Origin: Cocos nucifera
Lineage: Eukaryota > Streptophyta > Magnoliopsida > Arecales > Arecaceae
DNA: 64,000 nucleotides
Reading direction: 5' to 3'
NCBI GenBank assembly: GCA_006176705.1
Contig: QRFJ01003336.1
Location: forward strand, 9,015 to 73,014
Shown here: in pieces, positions 23,301 through 35,300 of the stretch
Numbering within the stretch: position 1 is the stretch's first letter
Layout: every line of letters begins with the position of its first letter
Notes under the pieces: generated by a model
What the model was told of the DNA's origin: nothing
Databases searched by the model: none
What the model saw: the letters and a program-made list of their open reading frames with translations, nothing else
Translations under genes and position numbers: made by a program

Positions 23301-26300
23301 TCCTGCCTTCGAGCTCGGGAAGGAGTTCGGACTCGCTTGCGCTCAGAGGAAGTTCGGAAGTGCGGTCGAGCTTCACTCGGCTTTCCTTCCTCGGTGGGCC
23401 CGTTCGACTCGTCGATTCGCCGCTTACCAAAGGCTTCATCGTCCTTGGCCTTAAAGGCCTCTTCAGCTCGGGCGTAACCTTTAGCCTGAGCTAGCAGATC
23501 GGCAAAGTTCTTAGGATACTTCTTCTCCGGAAAGAACAGCAAATCATTCTTCTGGTGGCCGCCCTTGAGTGCGGCCATTGCGACTGATTGGTCCAGGTTC
23601 CGGACCTCCAATGCAGCGGTATTAAATCGGATGACATAAGTCCGGATGGATTCTCCCTCCTTCTGCTTGATGTTCATCAGAGAATCCAAATCTCGGTGCA
23701 GACGTCGGCTACTAACGAAGTGAGCTGCGAATTGATGGCTCATCTGATCAAACAAAAAGATGGTATCCGACTTAAGTGCCGAGTACCAATTCCTGACGGC
23801 TCCCTTGAGGGTGGTTGGGAAAGCTCGGCACAAAATAGTATTTGGTGCGCCGCAGAGCAATATCATTGTCTGGAAGGCCTCCAGGTGATCGACCGGATCA
23901 GTGGTTCCATCGTAATACTTGAACTGTGGGAGCTTGAAGTTCGGCGGGATTGGTTCCTGCATGATCCTTTGAGAAAAAGGAGGGTCGGTGCGAATATCAT
24001 TACCGTATGAGGAGGGAGTATGACGGAGCTTTTCGATTCGTCGGCTCATTTCTAGGAGCCTTTGATCCAGGAGATCTTCACGATCGTTGATCTCCAGGAT
24101 TTTTTGGTGGAACGGGCGCGAAGCTTCCCCCTGGGTCGAGTCGTGGTCTGAGCAAGGGTCCTCCATCCTCTACTTTCCCTTTTCGGAGATTAGAGGCCGG
24201 GTAGCTGAGGTTAGCCATTTCCAGATCGGACCACGGAACTTCGGAGAAGCCTGCTCCAATCGATCGGTACCAGAGCCTATCGATGTATGGCATGCATCGC
24301 CTCCGCGAGACCACGAACCTGCTGACCCAGCAGGTTGAATTGCTCCGTATCCACCATGGCTGTAGGTGGAGCTCGAGTTATTGGAGCTGGAACGGATGTA
24401 CCTGAACGGGATCTGGCTGCAGAGGCCGTTGATCGTCGAGTCGAAGCTTTTTTGGGAGGCATTTTTTTTGGAAAGAACTCTAGAGAGAAAGAAGAGAGAT
24501 CGCTGCTGAGCATTGCTTTAAGATCAAGAGAACCTCAGGAACAGAGGGTCCTTCCTCTAGCATCAATTCTGTTGGTGCAGTATTTGGTTGACGCCGGATC
24601 GAGCTAGAGTCGAGGAAGACGAGGTCGCCGTCGGTGACCTGCAAAACAAAGTTCCATCCGGAGTTGGTAGTGGTGGCTCCGGTAGGACTCTCCGATGGTT
24701 AAGTTAGCTCTTCTAACCAACAGAAATGGAGTGCTCAGAGAGGAGTTCGGCAGAGTTTCGGAAAGAAAAAGAGAGCTTAGAGAAAACGTATCTAGAGGAT
24801 TCCATTTTATAGACGGATAAATGACAGTCGTAACCATCCTGATAAATGCCAATCGTAATTGTCCTGATAAATGACAATCATAATTATCCTGATAAATGAT
24901 AATTATAATTGTTCAGTAGTGGGATCGCCTGTAGGAATCCGTCTGAAGGAACAGTCCGAAAGGAGTTCGGCTCCTGTAGGAATCCGACTGCTGGAGGAGT
25001 TTGACTCCTGGAGGAATCCGACTGCAGATGAAATTCGAAAGAAGTTCAGCTCCCGTAGAAGCCCGACTGAAAGAGGAATCCGGAAGGAATTTGGCTCTCG
25101 TAGAAGCTCGACTGCTGGAGGAGTTCGGAAGAATTTCGGCTCCCATAGAAGCCCGACTGCTGGAGGAGTCCGAAAGAAATTCGACTCTTGTAGAAGTCTG
25201 ACTGAAGGAGAAATTCGAAAGGAGTTCGGTTTCCGTAGAAGCCCGACTGAAGGAGGAATTCGGAAGGAGTTCGGCTTCCGTAGAAGCTTGACTGGAGGAG
25301 TAATCCGGAAAAAGTTCGGCTCCCATAGAAGTCCGACTGCTGGAGGAGTCCGAAAGGAGTTCGGCTCTCGTAGAAGCCCGACTGCTGGAGGAGTCCGGAA
25401 AGAGTTCGGCTCCTGTAGAAGCCTGACTGAAGGAGGAATTCGGAAGGAGTTCGGCTCCTGTAGAAGCTCGACTGAAGGAGGAATCTGGAAGAAGTTCGGC
25501 TTCCGTAGAAGTCCGACTGCTGGAGGAGTCCGAAAGAGTTCAACTCTTGTAGAAGCCCGACTGAAGGAGGAATCTGTAAGGAGTTCAGCTTCCGTAGAAG
25601 CCCGACTGCTGGAGGAGTCCGAAAGAAGTTCGACCGCTGAGGAAGTTCGGCTGGGAACTCCGCTGGGAAAGTTCGGTTGGAGCTCGGCCGCTGAGGAGTT
25701 CGATTGGGTTTGGAGTCCAACTGGAGGAGTTCGGCCACTGAATGAGTTCCGCCGCTGAAGGAGATCGGATGAAATTCGGCCGCTGAGGAGAGAATTCCCA
25801 ATTGAAGCTCTTCCGTGATTACCAACTGCATTAGGCTAAGCACTAGGCTGGACTTTGGCGGAAGCGAGGTTTATCCCCAACACCATCTAATAAAGAATAC
25901 ATATCTAAAGGAGATGAAGAGCATGTTACTCAGTATTAGAGGATTACATGGAATCAGTCGTCAAGGAATTACAGAATCAATTTTGAGAAGGCTTATTCAA
26001 TTTCTTATTTGGCATATAATCTAATGTATCATAAAGCATCTGTTAGGATATTGTGCATCCAGCATTTATCCATGAGTGTAAGACACATGAGACTAATCTC
26101 TATTTCCTGGAATGCTCATGATCTTTCGGGTCCACAAATAAGCCCATTGTATCCAGTAGTTTAAAAAATTAACAAAGCTTTTACCTAATAAATTTCATCT
26201 ATATGTCAATCTTTCCTATTATAATTATGAAAAATTCTTTCAAGCAATTAAACTGTTATGGAGAAAACCCCTTACCTATTCTCATACATAAACAGCCATT

Positions 26301-29300
26301 CAATTATTCTCAAGGATTTGATAAACAAATTCGGGTTTACTAAGGGATCACATGCCATTACACTAAATGTCAACTTTTCCATACTATTTCTAGCATAGCA
26401 AGCTCATAGAACTTAGGTTCTATTTTCCACATAAAATTCTAGCAGACATCTAATATATCAGTGCAATTATCCCATTTCTTAGCACCTTTTAATATGGGAA
26501 GGGAGGAAAAAAAACAATGCAGGCATATATGAGGATGTGTTTTAGGGGCAAGCATTGGTTGCTTGCTTAATGCTTACAGAATTCCATGTAAACATGATAT
26601 CCAATCTTCATTTACTGATTGGAGAAAGCTCGCTCTACATTGGTTATGCTATGACATATAGCTTGTATACACCTACAACCTCCTTGTTGAATTCACCCCA
26701 AATTCTAGCATTTTCTATTAGCTGTCACTACCATCCATATTCACCTCCCTTATATACAAGTGGAATATGCTTAATGTAGAAAATGCCTCATTAAGACTTC
26801 ATCATATAAATGCTTTGTGATTTCAGTTGCTAAAATTAGTGTATGATGAGTAAATCCCCATAATTGTTTTCACTTGATTTGGAATTGCATGCATGCACTT
26901 GCAAGATGCTATATATGGAGATCTGTGCAGTCACATAGCAAGCACTATAAGGTTTAGGTCATGCGCCTTTCTAATAGTTTAGGGGTGCCAATTGCCTTGA
27001 TTGGTTTAATAGCCCAATAGGTTAACCTGCTCTAGACTGGACTTGGGCTGGGAATAATATTCTGTGGGTTGGGCTAGGCTAGAGCTGTCGCTTAGTATAT
27101 GGGCCTAGCTTGGACCTTGCTGTTGGGTTTGATAAGACATAATTATGTCTCAAATAAATTTTTCTCTAGTTTTTAACATTTTGATGAGTGTTTACCATGT
27201 GGACTTTTAACATTTGCTGCCATGTAGTTCATCATGGTTATATGATTTTGTATTATATGCTGTTCATGAGAACATAATTCTGTAGTTCTCTTCTATCTTT
27301 TCAGTGTTTACTTCCATTTAGGAGTGATCTTTAAAAAATCAAAACAATAACCTTCTTGTACAGACCACGTGAAGAGTGAAGACATGCCAAATATCAAGCA
27401 AAGCATCATTAGTTTTTTAGCTGGATAAACTAGGCTTTGGCCTCTATCTGGACCGCTGGCATTGGCTTGTTTTTGGCCTTAAGAGGTAAGACTGAGGTCT
27501 GAGATATTCTTTAGCTGACCACTGCTTCATCCAATTCTGGCCCATGGCACGCTTCAGGGAAAATATTTGTTTAAATTCATCTTTGAACTGAATAAAAACA
27601 ATTGGTAAGTCAGTTTAGGTCCAAGCCAAAATATAATGATGATGATTGATGCATCTTGGTGGATGACTTTTCTTTCATAAGATAGTGTACCCTGTTTGCA
27701 ACATGAGGTATCGCAGGTCCAACATTTGCTGTTCTTAATGATGTGCTGGCCTCCTTTTAGTCAATACCATGGAACCATAGACAATCCCATGATCACATTA
27801 TCGAAGGAGCTGAGACGCAAGATGGTTTTGGTTTTGCTTGTTGGCCCAAACTTATTGACCCATAGGGTTAGATACATCATTGTACAATATCTAGTGCTTT
27901 TTGAAGAAGAAACAACAGATCTGCAACACATTTCTAGTCCTTTTTTAAACAAAGCTCCTCAACAAAATGATGCAACTTAGCTGTCATCCCTAGCAACAAC
28001 CTACCTTCCCAGACGATCCTGTCAGGACAAACTGGGACTCTCAGTAGGGACCTCAAGTCATGTCAGGTGGAATTCATGTACTCCAGGCCATGATTTGCAG
28101 TTTCTTTCCCATTCTGAACATTAGTCTTCATAATTATCTACAACAAACCAAGCACGACTGGATAGTCTCAATAATGTTTTCAACACTACAAGTTCAAACC
28201 AACAAATAAATTGACATCTGTAGCAGTGGTTCACAACTTTGTAGTTGTTTAGAAGCAACAACTCAAAAACCAAAATCATGCTTTTCTAGCTTTATATGTT
28301 CTGGGTCATTAATGGGTCTCTTGGATACAAGCTGGAATCATAATATTTTAGCACAAAAAAGATTGTTGTTTCCTGAGACATGGCAATTGAATCATGCATA
28401 AGATTATGACAAAATGACCAAGTTAACATGGTGGCAGGCAGAACAAATTGGATTGAAGTATTTGACCAACATAAATAGAATTACAGGGCAAAAGGAAAGA
28501 GCACATTCTCCAGCAATGTTGTTTGCTCTGGAGATTCACATCAGGCTAGAATTGTAAATTTAAGGGTACTGCCAAAAATCCTAAACCTCTACCTTGGAAG
28601 CTATAAATTTATTCTTTGGTTGCATTCCCAATTTCTTAAAAAACATGCCTTTCTTTTAATGGGGAGCATGTTCGGCCTTCTTTGAAAACTCCAGTTGGTT
28701 GGCAATTGATGTTAGTTCATAAGTCATGAGGAGAATATTTGGTTGCCATCCATTCCTAGCTGAGCCACTTCTTCACATCTTCTATATGTCTATCTTCCTC
28801 CTGGGCTGAGCGATTACATGTCATCCATCTAGAGAACACCAAATCTAGAAGTGCAATTGAACCTTGAGTCCTATCAATGGAGGTGTGTACTCAGTAATCC
28901 TTCATCGGAATTCTTTCTGAGGTGTGTACTCAGAAGTGCAATTGAACCTTGAGTCCTATCAATGGAGGTGTGTACTCAGTAATCCTTCATCGAAATTCTT
29001 TCTGAGGTATTTTTTTTGTCATTTGGCATGTTGCCATACGAGTTGTTGGGGATAAATCCTGCTCCCGTCGAAGTCCAGCCTGATGCTTAGCCTAATGCAA
29101 TTGGTAATCACGAAAGAGCTTCGATCCAAAATTTTCCTCCAGCGGTCGAATCCCAGCCGAACTCCTTCAGCGGCTGAACTCCTCTAGCGGCCAAACTTCT
29201 TTCGGATTTCTTCTTCAGTCAAATTTCTCTATGAGTCGAACTCCTTCTGGATTTCTTCTTCAGTCAAGTTTCTCTAGGAGTCGAACTTCTTCCGGACCTC

Positions 29301-32300
29301 TCCTTCAGTCGGATTCCATTAGGAGCCGAACTTCTTCCGGACCTCTCCTTCAGTCAGATTCCTACAGGAGCCGAACTCCTTTCGGATCTCTCCTTCAGTC
29401 GGGTGCCTATAGGAGCCGAACTCCTTCCAGATCTCTCCTTCAGACGGATGCCTACAGGAGCCGAATTTCTTTCGGACTTCTCTCTCAGTCGGACACCTCT
29501 AGGAGCCAAATTTCTTCCGAACATCTTCTTCAGTCGGATTCCTATAGGAGCCGAATTTCTTCCGAACCTCTTCTTCAGTCGAATTTCTATAGGAGCCGAA
29601 CTTCTTCCGGACCTTTCCTTCAGTCGGATTCCTACAGGAGCTGAATTCCTTCCGGACGTCTCCTTCAATCGGATTCCTCTAGGAGCCGAACTCCTTCCGG
29701 ACGTCTTCTTCAATCGAATTCCTCCAGGAGTCGAACTTCTTCCGAATTTCTCTTTCAGTCAAATTCCTCCGGAAGCCGAACTTCTTCCAGACCTCTCCTT
29801 CAGTCGGATTCCTACGGGAGCCGAACTCCTTCCGGACTTCTCCTTCAGTCGGACCCCTTCAGGAGCCGAACTCCTTCCGGATCTCTCCTACAGTCGGATT
29901 TCTATAGGAGTCGAACTTCTCTTTCAGTCAAGTCCCTCTAGGAGCTGAACTCCTTTCGGACCTTTCCCTCAGTCGGACTCCTTCAGGAGCCAAACTCCTT
30001 TCGGATCTCTCCTTCAGTCGGGTGCCTACAGGAGCAGAACTCCTTCCGGACCTCTTCCTCAGTCGGACTCCTTCAGGAGCCGAACTCCTTCCGGATCTCT
30101 CCTTCAGTCGGATGCCTACGGAAGTCGAACTCCTTCCGGATCTCTCCTTCAGACGGATTCCGATAGAAGCCGAACTCCTTCCGGACTTCTCCTTCAGTCA
30201 AACTTCATCTGGATTTCTCCAGCGGATTACTTTCAGATTTCAAGTAGTATTCCTCCCAGATGATCTCCTCCAGACGTATTTCCTTCAGGAGTTCGAACTC
30301 CTCTGGAATTGATGTATGTCAAAGCTCTTTACCAACCAATGCCTGCTTTCTCCGAACTTCAACTATTAAATCTCAAAGAACGATCATTATCAGTCTGACG
30401 AAATTCCTCTCTCCGTAGCAAACCCCATGCAGCCCCGAGCGGCTCACTAGCGGACGGCTATGACTGTCACTATCAGTCTGCCACAGACGACATCTCTTCC
30501 TCTCCGTACTGAACCTCATGCGGTTTCGAGCGGCCCACTATCGAACGGTATGGCCGTCACTATCAATCAAGCTCCGTCTATAAAAAGGGATCCTCTAGAT
30601 ACGTTTTCTCTAAACTCTCTTCTTCTTTTTGAAACTCTGTCGAACTCTTTCCTGAGCACTCCATTGCTATTGGCCAGAAGAGCTGACTTGATCGTCCGAG
30701 GGTCCTGCCGGAGCCACCACCACCGACTCCGGATGGGACTTTGTTTTGCAGGTTATCGGCGGCGATCTCTTCCTCAGTTTTAGCTCAATCCGGCGTCGAT
30801 CAGATTCTGCACTAACAGGATTGGCACTAGAAGGAGGACCTCTATTTTCGAGGTATTCTTGTTCTTAAAGGAGTGCTCAGTCGACCCTGTGGAGCTTCTT
30901 CTCCAAGGTCCATCTTCATCCTTTCCCTCAATCCTAAGAAATGCCTCCAAAGAAGGCGACTACTAGGAGATCTACTGCTTCTGCCGTCAGATCCGTCCAT
31001 TTCGGCTCCAGCGTCGGCGCTTCAACCTCCACCGGCAGTCACGGTAGATCTGGAGCAATTTAACCTGCTGATGCAGCAAGTTTAGGGCCTCACTAAGATG
31101 GTGCAGGCCATGCGGCATCCTTCGACGGTGATTCCGTCAGACAATTCACCATCAGGATGTTAGAAACCGGTTCCAAGGAAGAGCACTTAGGCTAGCATAC
31201 CCGTCGCCCCTAGAAAGAGAAAATAGAGAGCAGAGGATCTTTGTTCGGATCGTGATTCTTCTCCGGAAGAAATTTTTTCCATCTACAGTCGGAAGCCTTG
31301 CAAGGTCTGCAATCGAGATGACGTCCTCGATAAAAAACTACGGAGGATGGATCGACGGATTGAGAAGCTCGGCCACATCGTTCCGGCTCACCATGACGAT
31401 GTCCGCACCAATCCTTCTTTCTCTCCTCGAATTATGCAAGAGCCCGTTCCATCGAACTTCAAGCTTCCTTCGATTTGAAAGCTACGACGGAATCTCTGAT
31501 CCGGTTGATCACCTGGAGGCCTTTCGGACTATAATGCTGCTCCATGGTGCACCAAATGCCATCTTATGCCGAGCTTTTTCATCTATCTTAAAGGGAGCAG
31601 CAAGAAACTGATACTTGACGTTGAAGTTGGATACGATCTTCTCCTTTGATCTGATGAGTTATCAGTTTGCGGTTCACTTCGTCAGCAGCCGACGTCCGCA
31701 CCGAGGTTCGGATTTTCTGATGAATATCAAGGAGAACCAAATGAAGTTCGGTCGTGTTCACGGACTTTTCTCGAGCGTAAGCGAGCCCGAACTCCTCTCC
31801 GAGCTCATCATCAAAGAAGCACTGACGGAAGGGCGCGAAGAAGTTCTCCCTAGAAGGTTTCACAACTACGTCCTCCTCAATGCTCCACAGACATCGGCCT
31901 GAAGTAAGAGAAGATCAGCCAAGGACGCTATCGCAGCTAGAACCATCAATGAGGAAGGAACAACAAGGAGATCGACCACTTTTCGGCATTCTTGGGGATA
32001 AACCCCGCTCCCACCGAAGTCCAGTTGGATGCTCAACCGATAATGCAACCGATAGTCAAGGGAAAGCTTCAGCGGACAAGCCTTAACCGAGCTCCTTAGC
32101 GGCCGAGCCCCTTCCGAACCCTTTCAACCAGCCAAACTCATTAGCGGCTGAGCCCCGGTCGAACTCCTCAGTGGCCGAACTTCTCAGGAGCCGGACTCCT
32201 CAGACATCTCCTTCGGCCGGGCTTCTATGGGAGCCGAATTCCTCAGCAGCTGGACTCCTCCAGTCGGACTTCTATGGAAGCTGAATTTCTTATAGACTAT

Positions 32301-35300
32301 TGACGGATTTTTACAGGCAATCCCACTACTAAACAGTTACACGACAATAATGATTGTCATTTATCAAGTCAATAACGATCAGCATTGATCAGGACAGTTA
32401 CGACAGTCATTAATCAAGACAGTTACAACAAGCTCCGCCTATAAAAGGGACCCTTCAGATACGGTTACGCCAGGTTCTAAGCTCTTATCTCCTCTTCGAA
32501 ACTCTGCCGAACTCCATACTGAGTACTCCATTTCTGTTGGCCAGAGCTAACTTGACCGTCGGAGGTCCTGCCGGAGCCACCCCCACCGATTTCGGACGGA
32601 ACTTTGTTTTGCAGGTCACCGACGGCGATCTCGTCCTCCTCCACTCCAGCACAATCTGGCATCAACCAAATTCTGCACCAATAGATTTGGCGCTAGAAGG
32701 AGGGCCCTCTATTCTTGAGGTTTCCTCGATCTTAAAGGAGTGCTTAGCAGCGATCTAGAGTTCTTCCCAGAAAAAATGCCTCTCAGGAAAGCTTCGATCC
32801 GGCGATCAACGGCCTTCATGGCCCGATTTCGTTTAGATCCGTCTACTCCCACTCCAGTCTCGGCAATCTAGGTTCCATCTGTAGCTGCGGTGGATGCGGA
32901 GTAGTTCAACTTGCTCGTCCAGAAGATTCGTGGCCTCACGGAGGCGGTGCAGGCCATGCAGCAGCACCCGACGGTGACTCCACCAGGAAATCCGCCATCG
33001 AGATGTCGGAAACCAGCCCCAAGGAAGAGTACCTGGACTAACGTGCCCGTCGCCCCTGGAAAGAAAAAATAGAGAGCAGAGGATCCGTGTTCAGATCATG
33101 GTTCTCCTCTGGAGGAGACCTTCTCCGTTTGTAGCCGAAAGCCTCCTAAGATTTGCAACCAAGACGACGCCCTCGATCACAGGCTGCAGAAGATGGACCG
33201 GCGAATTGAGGAGCTTGGCCACGTCGTCCCGGCTCATCTTGACGACGTTTGCACCGATCCTCCTTTTTCTCCCCGAATTATGCAAGAGTCCATCCCGCCG
33301 AACTTCGAGCTCCCTCAATTCGAAAGCTGCGATGGAACTTTCGATCCAGTTGATCATTTAGAGGCCTTCCGGACCATGATGCTACTCCACGGTGCTTCAG
33401 ATGCCATACTGTGCCGATCCTTCCCATCTACCTTAAAGGGAGCAACGAAAAATTGGTACTCGGCGTTGAAGTTGGGTACGATCTTCTCTTTTGACTAGAT
33501 GAGCCATTAGTTCGTGGCTCACTTCATCAGCAGCTGACGTCCGCGCCGAAGTTTGGATTTCTTGATGAATATCAAGCAGAAGCAGGGAAAATCCATCTGG
33601 GCTTATGTCACCTGGTTTAACGCCGCGGCATTGGAGGTCCGGGACCTGGACCAGTCCATTGCGATGGCCGTGCTCAAGGGCGGCCTTCGGAAGAACGACT
33701 TGCTGTTCTCCTTGGAGAAGAAGTATCCCAAGGATTTCGCCAATTTGCTGGCTCAGGTCGAGGGATATGCCCGTGCGGAAGAAACCTTCAAATTGAAGGA
33801 TGAAGAAGTCACAGAAGAGCGGCGGGCGGATGAGTCTGATAGATCTGCTATTGATAGAGGGTCGAGAGAAGTTCGGTTGCGCTCGCGGACTCCCCTTGAG
33901 CGCAAACGAGCTCGAACTCTTTGAGCTCGTCATTGAGGAAGCCCCAATAAAGGGACATAAAGTTTTCCTCCTAGGAGGTTTCACGGAAGGGCGGAATGAA
34001 GTTCGGCCGTGCTCATAGACTCCTCCCGAGCGGAGTAAGGCCGAACTCCCCCTCAAGCTTGTCATTAGAAAAGCCCCAACAAAAGAGCATAAAGTTCTCC
34101 CTCAAGAGGTTTCACAAGAGGGTCGAGTGAAGTTCGGCCGTCTCACAGACTCCCCCCAGAGCGCAAACGAGCTCGAACTCCTCGAGCTCGCCATTAAGGA
34201 AGCTCCGATAGAACGGCGCAAAGAAGTCTTCCTCCTGAAAGGTTCCACAACTACGCCCCCCTTAGTGCTTCTAAGGCTCAAATTCTGATGGAAGTTAAGA
34301 ACCAAGTACCAAGATCAGGAGAATTACGATCTCCCCCAAACAAGCGCGATCGAAGCAAGTTCTGCCTTTACCATCACGATCACGGCCACGACACTGAAGA
34401 ATGCATTCAGCTCCGAGACGAAATCAAGGAGTTCATCAGAAGAAGCCAGCTGGGTCGATTCCTCAGACGCCAGTGCATGAGAAGATCGGCTAAGGGCGCT
34501 GCCGTAGTCAGGAACAACAAAAAGGTCGGTCGCCTCCCGTACCATCGATGCCACGACAAGCTCGCTCCAAATTGAGAAGGCCAGCATGAGATGGAGGAGG
34601 TCGTCTGACTCGGAGCTTATCGCCTGAAGGAACTCAGAGGGACAACGCTCCCACAACCCTGAAACATAAAAAATCCGAGGATGCGCTGTCAGTAACTTCC
34701 TTTCAATAAAATTCTTCCGCTTCGATAATATTGTTTCTTGGTACAAAAATTATGTGATGACAGGGAAGAAGCAGTCGATAATGGCCGTGTTAGGAACAGG
34801 AGGAGAACCTCGTCCTAACATTAGTCGGTCAAAGTCCTTCAATTTCGGCCGCAGGAGATAAGATCTCATCCGAGGGCCCGCATCAACCTCGGTTGCAGGA
34901 GATAAGATCTCCTTCGAGGCAACCTCGGCCGTAGGAGATAAGATCTCACCCGAGGGTCCGCATCAACCTCGGTTGCAGGAGATAAGATCTCCTTCGAGGC
35001 AACCTCGGCCGTAGGAGATAAGATCTTCCGAGCGACCGGGCCAACCCGGCGCAGGAGATAAGATCTCCCTCGAGCGGTCCGCATCAACCTCGGCTGCAGG
35101 AGATAAGATCTCCCTCGAGCGTCCGCATCAACCTCGGCTGCAGGAGATAAGATCTCTCTCGAGGTAACCTCGGCCGCAGGAGATAAGATCTTCCCCGAGC
35201 GACTGGGCCAACCTCGCTGCAGGAGATAAGTCTCCTCCGAGGCAATCTCGGCTGCAGGAGATAGATCTCCTTCGAGCGCCCGCATCAACCTCGGCCGTAG

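Larger units (their letters stand above)
17083..25882 (-). mobile_element. E2: Tat-type Gypsy element with full but decayed gag-pol
   Basis: The element is 8.8 kb on the minus strand and flanked by a perfect 5-bp duplication, CCATC (17078-17082 and 25883-25887). Order in transcription direction: 5' LTR 24570-25882, PBS, gag, protease, reverse transcriptase, RNase H, a second archaeal-type RNase H, integrase, four ~115-bp repeats, one GAGATAAGATCTC unit, polypurine tract, 3' LTR 17083-18367. The second RNase H before integrase marks the Tat/Ogre branch. Several stops and frameshifts break the polyprotein, so this copy is dead, but it is the only one here that shows what the autonomous form encodes. 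Confidence 0.93.

Noticed and set aside
27696..27980. 94-residue frame in TBL intron 1
   Set aside because: Not recognised, low-complexity surroundings, opposite strand also open.
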